From Tabrizicola sp. TH137 (GTDB lineage Bacteria > Pseudomonadota > Alphaproteobacteria > Rhodobacterales > Rhodobacteraceae): a stretch of 64,000 nt of DNA. How positions within the stretch are numbered: position 1 is the first letter of the stretch; every line of letters begins with the position of its first letter. The notes under the pieces were generated by a model. That model saw only the letters and a program-made list of their open reading frames with translations, was not told where the DNA came from and did no database searches. A program made the translations under genes and the position numbers. Positions 36,051 through 45,124 of the stretch are shown piece after piece. The DNA is taken from NCBI RefSeq assembly GCF_002855575.1, contig NZ_PKRQ01000009.1:1-64000 (forward strand), written 5' to 3'.

Positions 36051-37001
36051 ATGGCAAAGGCTTTCGCCTCGCAAGGCGACATGGCGGAAAAGACGATCAG
36101 CTTCACCGAAATCGGCGAGGGGCTTTACGCCTTTACCGCCGAGGGCGATCCCAACAGTGGCGTCATCATCGGCGATGACTCGGTCATGGTGGTCGAGGCG
36201 CAGGCGACCCCCCGTCTGGCGCAAAAGGTCATCGACTGCATCCGTCAGGTCACCGACAAGCCTATCAGCCATGTCGTGCTGACCCATTACCACGCCGTCC
36301 GCGTGCTGGGTGCCTCGGCCTTCGCCGCGCCGCAGGTCATCATGTCGGAAGCCGCGCGCAACATGGTGGTCGAACGCGGGCAAGAGGATTGGGACAGCGA
36401 ATTCCAGCGCTTTCCGCGTCTGTTCCAAGGGCATGAAAGCATTCCCGGCCTGACCTGGCCCACCACCACCTTCAACGGCAAGATGACCGTCTGGCTGGGC
36501 AAGCGGCGGGTGGACATCTGCCAACTGGGCCGCGCCCATACGGCTGGGGATGCGGTGATCCATGTGCCCGACCAGAATGTCATGTTCACCGGCGACATCG
36601 TCGAGGCCCATTCCGCCTGCTACTGCGGCGACGGCCATTTCGCCGACTGGGGCAACACGCTGGAGGCGATCCGGGCCTATGACCTTGACGCCATCGCGCC
36701 CGGTCGGGGGGACGCGGTCTTGGGGCGGGCTGCGGTCAATGCCGCGCTCGACCGGACGAAGGACTTTGTCGAGTCGACCTACAAGCCCGTGGCGCGGATC
36801 GTCGCGCGGGGTGGGTCGCTGCGCGAGGCGTGGGATGCCGTCCGCGCCGAGTGTGACCCGAAGTTCAAGGACTACGCGATCTACGAACACTGCCTGCCCT
36901 TCAACGTGGCCCGCGCCTATGACGAGGCGCGCGGCATCCACCACCCTCGCATCTGGACCGCCCAACGCGATCTAGAGATGTGGGCGGCGCTTCAGGGCTG
37001 A
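36051..37001 (+). CDS. MBL-fold protein with altered metal motif
   Basis: A 316-residue metallo-beta-lactamase-fold protein. The normal HxHxDH motif reads His79-Tyr-His81-Ala-Val-Arg (LTHYHAVRVLGAS), so the Asp and His of the second metal site are replaced. Downstream positions GRAHTAGDAVI and MFTGDIVEAH keep a His and Asp. It may bind one metal or act in another way. It lies between fahA and the second flavin hydroxylase in the homogentisate operon, suggesting a pathway hydrolase or lactonase role. Function unknown. Confidence 0.75.
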   Translation: MAKAFASQGDMAEKTISFTEIGEGLYAFTAEGDPNSGVIIGDDSVMVVEAQATPRLAQKVIDCIRQVTDKPISHVVLTHYHAVRVLGASAFAAPQVIMSEAARNMVVERGQEDWDSEFQRFPRLFQGHESIPGLTWPTTTFNGKMTVWLGKRRVDICQLGRAHTAGDAVIHVPDQNVMFTGDIVEAHSACYCGDGHFADWGNTLEAIRAYDLDAIAPGRGDAVLGRAAVNAALDRTKDFVESTYKPVARIVARGGSLREAWDAVRAECDPKFKDYAIYEHCLPFNVARAYDEARGIHHPRIWTAQRDLEMWAALQG

Positions 37002-37024
37002 CGGCAGCGACAAGGGAGGATGCA

Positions 37025-38641
37025 ATGAAGTACGACGTTCCGGAGCGCTACACGCTGGCGTTCCGACTCTACCCTTATGCCAAGTCCCCCGATCAGGACG
37101 CGGCCACGCCCGCCCGTCACAAGGCGATCGTGGTGGGCGGGGGGCCGGTGGGATTGGCCATCGCGCTGGACCTTGGAAAGCGGGGTGTTCCGGTCGTCCT
37201 GCTGGACGATCACGAAGGCGCAGGGCTGGGCAGCCGCGCCCTGTGCTTTGCAAAGCGGACCCTGGAAATCTGCGACCGTCTGGGGGCCGCCGCGCCCATG
37301 CTGGCCAAGGGCGTGCAATGGAACCTTGGCAAGGTCTTTCACGATGATCGCCTCCTCTACGAATTCAACCTCCTGCCCGAAGGCGGTCACGCCTTCCCCG
37401 CCTTCATCAACCTGCAACAGCCGTGGTTCGAAAAGTTCCTGCATGACGCCATCGTCGCCGCGCAGGCCCAAGGCGCGCCGATCGAACTGCGGGGCAAGAA
37501 CCGCGTCGATGCGGTGATCCCGGCCGAAGACCACGTGACGGTAGAGGTGATGACACCGGACGGTCCCTACCGGCTGGAGGCAGACTGGCTGATCGCCTGC
37601 GACGGGGCACGCAGCCCACTGCGCACCATGATGGGCCTTGGCTTCGACGGACGGGTGTTCGAGGACAACTTCCTGATCGCCGACGTGAAGATGAAGGCCG
37701 ACTTCCCGACAGAACGCTGGTTCTGGTTCGAGCCGCATTTCAAATCGGGCGACTCGGCGCTTCTGCACAAGCAGCCGGACGACATCTGGCGCATCGACTT
37801 CCAGCTTGGCTGGAACATCGACCGCGCGAAAGAGATGGAACCCGCCCGCATCCGCGCCCGTGTTGATGCGATGCTGGGGCCGGATGTGGAATACGAACTG
37901 GACTGGTCTTCCATTTACACCTTCCAGTGCCGCCGGATGGAGAAGTTCCGCCACGGCCGCGTTCTTTTTGCCGGTGATGCCGCGCATCAGGTGTCCCCCT
38001 TTGGCGCAAGAGGCGCGAATTCCGGCATACAGGACGTGGACAATCTGGCGTGGAAGCTGGCGTTGGTGTTGGACGGGACCGCGCCCGAAAGCCTGCTGGA
38101 CAGCTATGATGCCGAACGGGTCTACGGGGCAGACGAGAACATCCTGAACTCCACCCGTGCGACCGACTTCATCACGCCGAAAACAGGCGTGTCCAAGATG
38201 TTCCGCAACGCCGTGCTCCAACTGGCCGAGACGGTGCCCTTTGCCCGGACGGTGGTGAATTCGGGGCGGCTGTCGATGCCCTGCACTTATGACGGATCGG
38301 CGCTGAACGGGCCGGACCATCCCGACATGCCAGCACGCACAAGGCCGGGGTCGCCCTGCCCAGATGCGCCCCTTGGCGACGGCTGGCTGCTGGCGCGGCT
38401 CGGGCGGGGTTTCACGCTGCTGGCAATCGGCGCCGAGGTGCCCGACCGACTGATCGCGCATGGCCTGGCCGTGCCGCGACTGCTGCTTGAACCGACTCCA
38501 GAAATCACCTCCCGCTATTTGGGCGGGGCGAAGGGCGCCGTCTACCTGATCCGTCCTGACCAGCACGTCGCGGCGCGATGGGACCGTTTCGACGATACCG
38601 AGGTGGCCGCGGCAATGACCCGTGCCATCGGAAAGGGCTGA
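37025..38641 (+). CDS. FAD-dependent aromatic hydroxylase (MhaA/MhpA type), copy 2
   Basis: A 538-residue flavoprotein monooxygenase closely related in plan to copy 1: AIVVGGGPVGLAIALDL, LIACDGARSPLR, LFAGDAAHQVSPFGARGAN, and the same C-terminal end YLIRPDQHVAARW. Starts at ATG 37025 after AGGGAGGATGCA. Being inside the hmgA operon, it is the best candidate for the hydroxylase that makes homogentisate from 3-hydroxyphenylacetate (inference). The two copies probably differ in substrate. Confidence 0.87.
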   Translation: MKYDVPERYTLAFRLYPYAKSPDQDAATPARHKAIVVGGGPVGLAIALDLGKRGVPVVLLDDHEGAGLGSRALCFAKRTLEICDRLGAAAPMLAKGVQWNLGKVFHDDRLLYEFNLLPEGGHAFPAFINLQQPWFEKFLHDAIVAAQAQGAPIELRGKNRVDAVIPAEDHVTVEVMTPDGPYRLEADWLIACDGARSPLRTMMGLGFDGRVFEDNFLIADVKMKADFPTERWFWFEPHFKSGDSALLHKQPDDIWRIDFQLGWNIDRAKEMEPARIRARVDAMLGPDVEYELDWSSIYTFQCRRMEKFRHGRVLFAGDAAHQVSPFGARGANSGIQDVDNLAWKLALVLDGTAPESLLDSYDAERVYGADENILNSTRATDFITPKTGVSKMFRNAVLQLAETVPFARTVVNSGRLSMPCTYDGSALNGPDHPDMPARTRPGSPCPDAPLGDGWLLARLGRGFTLLAIGAEVPDRLIAHGLAVPRLLLEPTPEITSRYLGGAKGAVYLIRPDQHVAARWDRFDDTEVAAAMTRAIGKG

Positions 38642-38645
38642 GGCC

Positions 38646-38846
38646 ATGCTTATCACGACCCCTAACCTGACCAAACCGGACGAATCCTATGCACGGCTGA
38701 TCGCCACGCATGACGGGCTGGACGAGGCGGAAAGCCACGCCCTGAACGCGCGGCTGATCCTGATCCTGATGAACCACATCGGAAACGACGCCGTGCTGGC
38801 CGAGGCGATGGACCTTGCCCGCAACCCCAAGAAAGGTGCGGCATGA
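38646..38846 (+). CDS. DUF2783-like small protein, copy 2
   Basis: A 66-residue helical protein with core [20 protein letters not shown], matching the protein at 29144. It starts 4 nt after the hydroxylase stop, and its end overlaps the CoA transferase start (ATGA), so it is translated in step with both. Probable coupling subunit like MhaB, needed to link NADH use to hydroxylation; this is inferred from gene order. Confidence 0.72.
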   Translation: MLITTPNLTKPDESYARLIATHDGLDEAESHALNARLILILMNHIGNDAVLAEAMDLARNPKKGAA

Positions 38847-39547
38847 AGAAGGTGTGTGCGGATGCCGACAGCGCACTGTCGGGTCTCTTGTTCGACGGGA
38901 TGACCATCGCCTCGGGGGGCTTCGGCCTGTGCGGCATTCCGGAACTGCTGATCGCGGCGATACGGCGGGCGGGGACGAAGGACCTGACGGTCGCGTCGAA
39001 CAACGCGGGCGTGGATGGTTTCGGCCTTGGTGTGCTGCTGGAAAGCCGTCAGGTGAAGAAGATGATCTCGTCCTATGTCGGCGAGAATGCCGAATTCATG
39101 CGTCAGTACCTGTCGGGCGAGCTTGAGCTGGAATTCAACCCGCAAGGGACGCTCGCCGAACGCATGCGCGCGGGCGGCGCGGGCATCCCCGGCTTCTACA
39201 CCCGCACGGGCGTGGGAACGGTGATTGCCGAGGGGAACGAACACAAGGATTTCGACGGCAAGACCTATATCCTTGAACGCGCCATCGTGGCCGACCTGTC
39301 GATCGTCAAGGCCTGGAAAGCCGATCCTTCGGGCAACCTCGTCTTCCGCAAGACGGCCCGCAACTTCAACCCGCCCGCCGCGACCTGCGGCAAGGTCTGC
39401 GTCGTCGAGGTGGAAGAGATCGTGCCGCTGGGATCGCTGGACCCTGACCACATCCACCTGCCGGGGATCTATGTCCACCGGATCATCCAAGGGCAGCATG
39501 AAAAGCGTATCGAACAGCGCACCGTGCGGAAGAAGGAGGCTGTCTGA
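38843..39547 (+). CDS. scoA: 3-oxoacid CoA-transferase subunit A
   Basis: A 234-residue alpha subunit of succinyl-CoA:3-ketoacid CoA transferase. [19 protein letters not shown] is the typical glycine-rich start, and [15 protein letters not shown] and NFNPPAAT are family motifs. It activates acetoacetate from FahA to acetoacetyl-CoA. Start overlaps the DUF2783-like gene; the stop overlaps subunit B (TGATG). Confidence 0.9.
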   Translation: MKKVCADADSALSGLLFDGMTIASGGFGLCGIPELLIAAIRRAGTKDLTVASNNAGVDGFGLGVLLESRQVKKMISSYVGENAEFMRQYLSGELELEFNPQGTLAERMRAGGAGIPGFYTRTGVGTVIAEGNEHKDFDGKTYILERAIVADLSIVKAWKADPSGNLVFRKTARNFNPPAATCGKVCVVEVEEIVPLGSLDPDHIHLPGIYVHRIIQGQHEKRIEQRTVRKKEAV

Positions 39548-40176
39548 TGCCGTGGGATCGTAACCAGATGGCCGCCCGCGCCGCGCAGGAATTGCAGGAC
39601 GGTTGGTATGTGAACCTTGGCATCGGCATCCCGACCTTGGTGGCGAACTACATCCCCGAGGGCGTCAGCGTGACCCTGCAATCGGAAAACGGGATGCTGG
39701 GCATGGGCCCCTTCCCGTTCGAGGGCGAAGAAGACGCCGACCTGATCAACGCAGGCAAGCAGACGATCACCGAACTGCCGCAGACGGCCTTCTTCGACAG
39801 CGCCCAATCCTTCGCCATGATCCGTGGCGGCAAGATCGCCATGGCCATCCTCGGCGCGATGGAGGTGGCCGAGAATGGCGACCTCGCGAACTGGATGATC
39901 CCCGGAAAGCTGGTCAAGGGCATGGGCGGGGCGATGGACCTTGTCGCCGGTGTGGGCCGCGTGGTGGTGGTGATGGACCACACCAGCAAGCACGGGGAAT
40001 CGAAGGTCCTGAAGCGCTGCACCCTGCCCCTGACGGGCCAAGGCGTGGTGAACCGCATCATCACCAATCTGGGCGTGTTGGACGTGGTGCCGGGCGGGCT
40101 GAAGATCGTCGAACTTGCCGATGGTGTGACGGAGGCCGGACTGCGCGCGGCGACAGAGGCCACGCTCGTAAACTAG
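39547..40176 (+). CDS. scoB: 3-oxoacid CoA-transferase subunit B
   Basis: A 209-residue beta subunit. [17 protein letters not shown] carries the catalytic Glu that forms the enzyme-CoA thioester, and [15 protein letters not shown] and [14 protein letters not shown] are typical. With subunit A it completes degradation of homogentisate to fumarate plus acetoacetyl-CoA. Last gene of the hmgA operon. Confidence 0.92.
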   Translation: MPWDRNQMAARAAQELQDGWYVNLGIGIPTLVANYIPEGVSVTLQSENGMLGMGPFPFEGEEDADLINAGKQTITELPQTAFFDSAQSFAMIRGGKIAMAILGAMEVAENGDLANWMIPGKLVKGMGGAMDLVAGVGRVVVVMDHTSKHGESKVLKRCTLPLTGQGVVNRIITNLGVLDVVPGGLKIVELADGVTEAGLRAATEATLVN

Positions 40177-40326
40177 GCCCAAATGGGCCATTGCGCGCCG
40201 GGCGTTCGATGCAATCCACCTGAGATGCCAAATTCGCTCGATAAGGATCATTCTAGAACAGATGCCGGCAAACTTAGGATCAGTGATCTTCAAAGAAGTT
40301 GCACAAAGCCCAAGCTATGCCATAAT

Positions 40327-40340
40327 AAACCGATCGGTCA
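40327..40340. promoter_or_regulatory. Possible weak PaaR operator upstream of the feaR-like gene
   Basis: On the minus strand TGACCGATCGGTTT matches the TGACCG-N2-CGGTCA pattern of the two strong sites at 53254 and 55905 in all but the last two bases. It lies 41 nt upstream of the feaR-like start. It could tie amine oxidation to phenylacetyl-CoA levels. Weak evidence. Confidence 0.4.
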
Positions 40341-40380
40341 GTCAATTGTTATCGTCCTCGCCTCAAGCCTGGAGCGCCCA

Positions 40381-41352
40381 ATGCTTGGAAGTCAAAATGC
40401 ACCTTCGATAAGGTCTCCGCACTGCCTTTCGGCCGAATGGCGTGATTACCACGTCGACGATTACACGAGCCTTCTTCGCAAGGTTTGCGGAAGCTTTGGC
40501 GTAGATGCCCGGTTGCACGAAAGGGACAAGGTTCGGGGGGCGGTCGAGACTCGGTTGATTTCCCGCTTCGAGACTGTGACGGTTTCTTTGGACGCGCATC
40601 GCGTGGTTCGTGACCGAAAGATGATCCGGTCCGATCCTGGTGAACATCTCTTTCTCATTTTCCAGAAAGAGGGAAAAAGTACCATTATCCAGGAGGACCG
40701 CGCCAGCGAACTGGACACTGGCGATTTCTTCATTGCGGACGCGGCAGTCCCGTCTGAGTTCGTCTATGGCGGTCGGCGGTCTTCGCAGGTTTCCTTTCAT
40801 CTGCCGCGGGAAGAAATGATCGCGCGCCTCGGCAAAGCCTGCGTCGGAGGGAAGGAAATCTGTCGGCACGATCCTCTCGTGCCCGCCTTGACCAGCGTCT
40901 TCACCCGCCTAATCGAAGCAGAGGCTTGCTCCGCTGCACTTGGCGAAGCTCTGATCAACATTCTGTGCGCCTATTTTCACGCGCAAGCGCATGGCTCAGA
41001 GAGTGCATCGAACCATCTTTATCGGCGCGCGGTCGACCGGCTCGAGGCCCGGGCCCGCGATGCTTCCTTTGGGATCGACACCCTCGCAGCCGATCTGGGT
41101 GTTTCGCGTCGGACCTTGCAGCGAGTGTTTGCCGAGCATGGGCATGGATTCACCACTCGGCTCCAGGCTATCCGTCTGGACTGCGCGCGCTCACGTTTGC
41201 TCGGCGGAGAAACCAACATCCTAGGCGTTGCGTATGACAGCGGTTTCAATGATCTGTCGCACTTTTACCGACTGTTTCGCGACCGTTTCGGCGTGGCTCC
41301 CGGTCAGGTCAAGGCGTTGTCGAAACCACCTGCTGGCAGGATCGTGGCGTAA
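40381..41352 (+). CDS. feaR: AraC-family activator, FeaR-like
   Basis: A 323-residue regulator. The N-terminal part (about 20-200) looks like the AraC-binding-like domain of FeaR/AraC_binding_2 proteins (DPGEHLFLIFQKEGKS). The C-terminal DNA-binding domain has LAADLGVSRRTLQRVFAEHG and GVAYDSGFNDLSHFYRLFRD, two HTH motifs. The ATG at 40381 follows CTGGAGCGCCCA; longer in-frame starts lie in the intergenic region. Adjacent amine oxidase and phenylacetaldehyde dehydrogenase genes support a FeaR role, activated by the aromatic amine or aldehyde. Confidence 0.82.
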   Translation: MLGSQNAPSIRSPHCLSAEWRDYHVDDYTSLLRKVCGSFGVDARLHERDKVRGAVETRLISRFETVTVSLDAHRVVRDRKMIRSDPGEHLFLIFQKEGKSTIIQEDRASELDTGDFFIADAAVPSEFVYGGRRSSQVSFHLPREEMIARLGKACVGGKEICRHDPLVPALTSVFTRLIEAEACSAALGEALINILCAYFHAQAHGSESASNHLYRRAVDRLEARARDASFGIDTLAADLGVSRRTLQRVFAEHGHGFTTRLQAIRLDCARSRLLGGETNILGVAYDSGFNDLSHFYRLFRDRFGVAPGQVKALSKPPAGRIVA

Positions 41353-41442
41353 TCTGCAAATATCTCTGACACAGTAGGCCAAGACGCACAGGCCGCCTCT
41401 CTTCAACTTTGTCGCGACACTGTCGTGCGGGAGGAGAGAAAC

Positions 41443-42849
41443 GTGAACGACTTGAACCTTACTATCAATGGCAAGCCCTACCCTACTGCCGGGCGGTTTG
41501 ACGTTCTGAACCCGGCTACGGGCGGCGTGGCAGGGACGGCACCGAACGCGACATTGGCTGATCTGGACCTTGCCGTTGATGCTGCCAAGCGGGCCTTTGT
41601 GGATTGGTCGCAAACGACGGACAGCGAGCGCCAAGCCGCCTGTGAAGCGGTTGCAGCCATCCTGGGTGATCATGCAGCCGAGCTTGCGGCGCTCATAACG
41701 ACGGAACAGGGCAAACCCCTGAATGGCCTCGGATCGCGTTGGGAAATGGGGGGCGCCCAGGCGTGGGCCGATTTCACGGCAAAGCTCTCGCTTCCGGTGA
41801 AGGTTCTTCAGGACAACAACGCCGGGCGAGTGGAACTGCACCGTAAGCCGCTTGGCGTGGTCGGCTCAATCACGCCATGGAATTTCCCTGTCATGATCGC
41901 GGTCTGGCATGTTCTGCCTGCCCTGCGCACGGGCAATACTGTGGTGATCAAGCCATCGCCCTTTACTCCCCTTGCGACTTTGCGAGCAGTCGAATTGATG
42001 AATCAGGTCTTGCCGGCAGGTGTCTTGAACATCGTGACCGGTGACGACAGGGACGTGAACCTCGGGGCCGCCATGTCGGCACATCCCGACATTCGCAAGA
42101 TCGTCTTCACGGGTTCCTGCGCAACCGGCCAGAAGGTGATGCAGTCGGCGGCAACAACGATGAAGCGCTTGACGCTTGAACTGGGCGGCAACGACGCGGG
42201 TATCGTTCTGCCGGATGCCGATCCACAAGCGATTGCCGAAGGGCTGTTCTGGGGTGCTTTCATCAACAACGGCCAGACCTGCGCTGCAATGAAGCGTCTC
42301 TATGTGCACGAAAGCATTCATGACGCCGTTTGTGATGCTCTGGTGGCCTTTGCCGCCGAGATCCCCGTGGGTAACGGAGCGGACGAAGGCTCTGTCCTTG
42401 GTCCAGTTCAGAACCGGATGCAGTTCGACAAGGTTACGCGTCTGGTTGCTGACGCGGCAACCCGAGGGAAGGTGTTGCTTGGAGGCAAGCCGGGCGACGG
42501 GTTGTTCTTCCCTCCAACGATCATTTCCGGCCTCCGGAACGGAGACCCGCTGGTGGACGAAGAACAGTTCGGACCGGCTCTTCCGGTGATCCGATACACC
42601 GACATCGAGGAAGCAATTGCGGCTGCAAACAACAGCCCGAACGGTCTGGGGGGGTCGATCTGGACCAGCGACGTCGAGGCCGGGCGTAAACTGGCTGCGC
42701 GGATGGAATGTGGATCGGTCTGGATCAACAAGCACGGGGCGATCCAGCCGAATGTTCCCTTCGGCGGGGTGAAGGCCTCTGGCCTCGGGGTGGAGTTCGG
42801 CGACGAGGGGCTAGCCGAATACACCGACATGCAAGCCGTGTTCAGCTGA
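41443..42849 (+). CDS. feaB: Phenylacetaldehyde dehydrogenase-type ALDH
   Basis: A 468-residue aldehyde dehydrogenase: ITPWNFPVMIAVWH, LELGGNDAGIVL with the general base Glu, NNGQTCAAMKR with the catalytic Cys, and EEQFGPALPV. The GTG start at 41443 is chosen because of the GGAGGAGAG site just upstream. In this context it oxidises phenylacetaldehyde from the amine oxidase to phenylacetate. The 90 nt between it and feaR contain a TGTCGCGACA palindrome (41410-41419) of unknown meaning. Confidence 0.85.
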   Translation: MNDLNLTINGKPYPTAGRFDVLNPATGGVAGTAPNATLADLDLAVDAAKRAFVDWSQTTDSERQAACEAVAAILGDHAAELAALITTEQGKPLNGLGSRWEMGGAQAWADFTAKLSLPVKVLQDNNAGRVELHRKPLGVVGSITPWNFPVMIAVWHVLPALRTGNTVVIKPSPFTPLATLRAVELMNQVLPAGVLNIVTGDDRDVNLGAAMSAHPDIRKIVFTGSCATGQKVMQSAATTMKRLTLELGGNDAGIVLPDADPQAIAEGLFWGAFINNGQTCAAMKRLYVHESIHDAVCDALVAFAAEIPVGNGADEGSVLGPVQNRMQFDKVTRLVADAATRGKVLLGGKPGDGLFFPPTIISGLRNGDPLVDEEQFGPALPVIRYTDIEEAIAAANNSPNGLGGSIWTSDVEAGRKLAARMECGSVWINKHGAIQPNVPFGGVKASGLGVEFGDEGLAEYTDMQAVFS

Positions 42850-42891
42850 TGCGCGCGGCACCCAAATCAATCAAGTAGTAGGGAGGACCTC

Positions 42892-44904
42892 ATGAAAGAA
42901 CCAAACAGACTGGGAGCGGCCGCGCTTGCACTGCTTCTGACTTCAACCGCGCTCGGAGCTCATCCCCTGGATGGGCTGAACGCGGAGGAGTATCAGGCGA
43001 TCAACAAGATCCTGCGCGAAACCGGCACTGTCAGCGATGAAACGCTGTATCCGCTGATCGAGCTTCACGAACCTCCGAAAGCTGAAGTTCTGGCAGCCGA
43101 GAGTGGCGGCGCAACTCCTGACCGAAAGGCCATGGTCCAGTACACTTCTGCCGAAGGGTTCCGCGAAGCTATCGTGAACATCACAAAGGGCACGGTGGAA
43201 AGCGATGTGGACATTCCCGGCGACACCGGGCAGCCGATGATCCTTTTCACCGAATTCATCGGTGCGCTGGAAGGTGCGCTTGCACATCCGGATATGATCG
43301 CGGCCCTCGGTAAGCGCGGCCTTACGCCCGAGCAGGCTTTCTGCCTTCCATTGACGGCCGGCAACTTCTTTACCGAGGACTACGGTGACGGGGCACGCCT
43401 TATGAAGGTGCCCTGCTATCAGGTGCCCGAGGGGTCGAACTTCTACGCCAAGCCGATCGAAGGCCTTTTCGCCCTTTATGACGTCGCAAAGAAGGAAGTG
43501 CTTGGCGTCACCGATAGTGGTGTCGTTCCTATTCCGACTGACCCATGGGGCTATACCCAGGACGAGGTCGCAGCGAGATTGCCGCTGCGCCCTGAAAGCA
43601 ATCCGGCAACGCTCAGTCAGCCCGGCGGTCCGAACTTCACCATGAACGGCAGCGAAGTGGTTTGGGATATATGGCGTTTCAACCTTCGGGTCGACAAGCG
43701 TCCGGGTCTGGTCATCTCGAACATCGACGTGAAGGATGGCGACGCCTGGCGGTCGGTCATCTATCAGACCCATCTGTCCGAAGTGTTCGTGCCCTACATG
43801 GACCCGTCAGAGGCCTGGTACTGGCGAACCTACATGGATTCCGGCGAATATGGCTTCGGGCTCTTCCTTAGCCCGCTGCGTGCCGGCGTGGATTGTCCGG
43901 AGTACGCCACCTTCCTTCCGGCCACGATTGCCGACGATCAGGGCAATCCGCTCACGATCCCGGATGCTATCTGCATTTTCGAACGATCGATCGGCGACCC
44001 GGCATGGCGGCATTTCGAGATCTTTGCGCAGACGCCTGATGCTCCGGTTCCTGCCGAAGGGCGGCCTGAAACCGAACTGGTCGTTCGTACCGCATCGGAA
44101 GTGGGGAACTATGACTATCTGATTGACTACCGGTTCCATCAGCATGGCGAAATGCATCTGATGATCGGTGCGACTGGCCTTGATGCCGTCAAGGGTGCGG
44201 CTTCTACCTCGATGGACGACCCGACGGCCGCCGCAGAGACTGAGTTCGGCACCCTGATCCAGCCGAATCTGGTTGCTGCCAACCACGACCACTACTTCAA
44301 CTTCAAGGTGGACTTTGACATCGATCAGCCGGTGAACGCCGCCTCCACAATCGACATCGTGCCGGCAACGGTCCCACAGGGTTTGCCGCGCCGCTCGATG
44401 TGGAAGGCTGAGAATCGCCCGATCGACTCCGAACTCGATGGACGATTCAAATTGGACCCTTACCAGCCGCGCTATTCGCTGGTCACCAACGCGTCCGAGA
44501 AGGGGCCACTGGGCCATGCGCCCGGCTGGATGATCGACGACGCGGACGTCGTCTACTTTCCGTTCGACTTCGAGAATGACCCACCCTTCGTGCGCAATGG
44601 CTGGATTCAGTTCTCCAATTGGACGACGGTATACGATCCCGATCAGCGCTATGCCGGCGGCAAGTATGCGATGCAAAGCGATGGGTCTGACACCCTTGCA
44701 AAGTGGGTAGAGAAGGACCGCTCGCTTATCGACACCGACGTGGTCACCTGGGTGACGGCCGGGTTCCACCATGTTCCCCGCATGGAAGACTGGCCGGTCA
44801 TGTCCACGGAATGGAAGTCGATTCATATCCAGCCTTTCAACTTCTTCGCGCACAATCCCGCCCTGACCATTCGTGATCCGCACCACGGGGATCACGAACC
44901 CTGA
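42892..44904 (+). CDS. tynA: Copper-containing primary-amine oxidase (TynA-like)
   Basis: A periplasmic quinoprotein of 670 residues that oxidises phenylethylamine or tyramine to the aldehyde, NH3 and H2O2. Signal peptide MKEPNRL to LGAHP. The topaquinone precursor is Tyr407 in VGNYDYLIDY, copper ligands are His465 and His467 (NHDHYFNF) and His627 (FHHVPRMEDWP), and the catalytic base is Asp316 (YMDSGEYGFG). All are present, so it should be active. About 670 residues is normal without the E. coli D1 domain. Followed by a strong terminator. Confidence 0.94.
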   Translation: MKEPNRLGAAALALLLTSTALGAHPLDGLNAEEYQAINKILRETGTVSDETLYPLIELHEPPKAEVLAAESGGATPDRKAMVQYTSAEGFREAIVNITKGTVESDVDIPGDTGQPMILFTEFIGALEGALAHPDMIAALGKRGLTPEQAFCLPLTAGNFFTEDYGDGARLMKVPCYQVPEGSNFYAKPIEGLFALYDVAKKEVLGVTDSGVVPIPTDPWGYTQDEVAARLPLRPESNPATLSQPGGPNFTMNGSEVVWDIWRFNLRVDKRPGLVISNIDVKDGDAWRSVIYQTHLSEVFVPYMDPSEAWYWRTYMDSGEYGFGLFLSPLRAGVDCPEYATFLPATIADDQGNPLTIPDAICIFERSIGDPAWRHFEIFAQTPDAPVPAEGRPETELVVRTASEVGNYDYLIDYRFHQHGEMHLMIGATGLDAVKGAASTSMDDPTAAAETEFGTLIQPNLVAANHDHYFNFKVDFDIDQPVNAASTIDIVPATVPQGLPRRSMWKAENRPIDSELDGRFKLDPYQPRYSLVTNASEKGPLGHAPGWMIDDADVVYFPFDFENDPPFVRNGWIQFSNWTTVYDPDQRYAGGKYAMQSDGSDTLAKWVEKDRSLIDTDVVTWVTAGFHHVPRMEDWPVMSTEWKSIHIQPFNFFAHNPALTIRDPHHGDHEP

Positions 44905-44912
44905 AGCAATTG

Positions 44913-44938
44913 CGGCGCGGGCCCGCCCGCGCCGCAGT
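44913..44938. terminator. Strong GC hairpin after tynA
   Basis: TGCGGCGCGGG, loop CCCG, CCCGCGCCGCA: a perfect 11-bp stem 9 nt after the tynA stop. It can also serve the convergent gene ending at 45125. Confidence 0.8.
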
Positions 44939-45124
44939 TCCGGTTTCTGGGATAGACTTGCGGGTTGCGTCAGAGATGCCAGCCTGAGTTGGCGAGGCCG
45001 ACGATCAGATCCCCGGGCCGTCTTGACACGGTGAAGCCATTATACAGAGACGCTTCCTTCAATCCGGGGAAGAGGACTGAAAGCATGAGGTCATCTTCGG
45101 TGGCAGATGCAACCGGGCGCGGCT
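44939..45124. other. Non-coding stretch at a gene junction
   Basis: About 190 nt between the tynA terminator and the truncated hydroxyacyl-CoA dehydrogenase gene. No known gene is recognised. On the minus strand a short frame in a different phase (PGLKEASLYNGFTVSRRP) runs through it without any clear start. It may be debris left by the rearrangement that removed the end of the neighbouring gene. Confidence 0.4.

Noticed and set aside
36992-37020. Start of the second flavin hydroxylase at 36980
   Set aside because: That start lies inside the MBL gene end; the ATG at 37025 has a good ribosome site and matches copy 1.
36992-38674. 560-codon open frame opposite the second flavin hydroxylase
   Set aside because: Shadow frame; the plus strand has complete FAD motifs.
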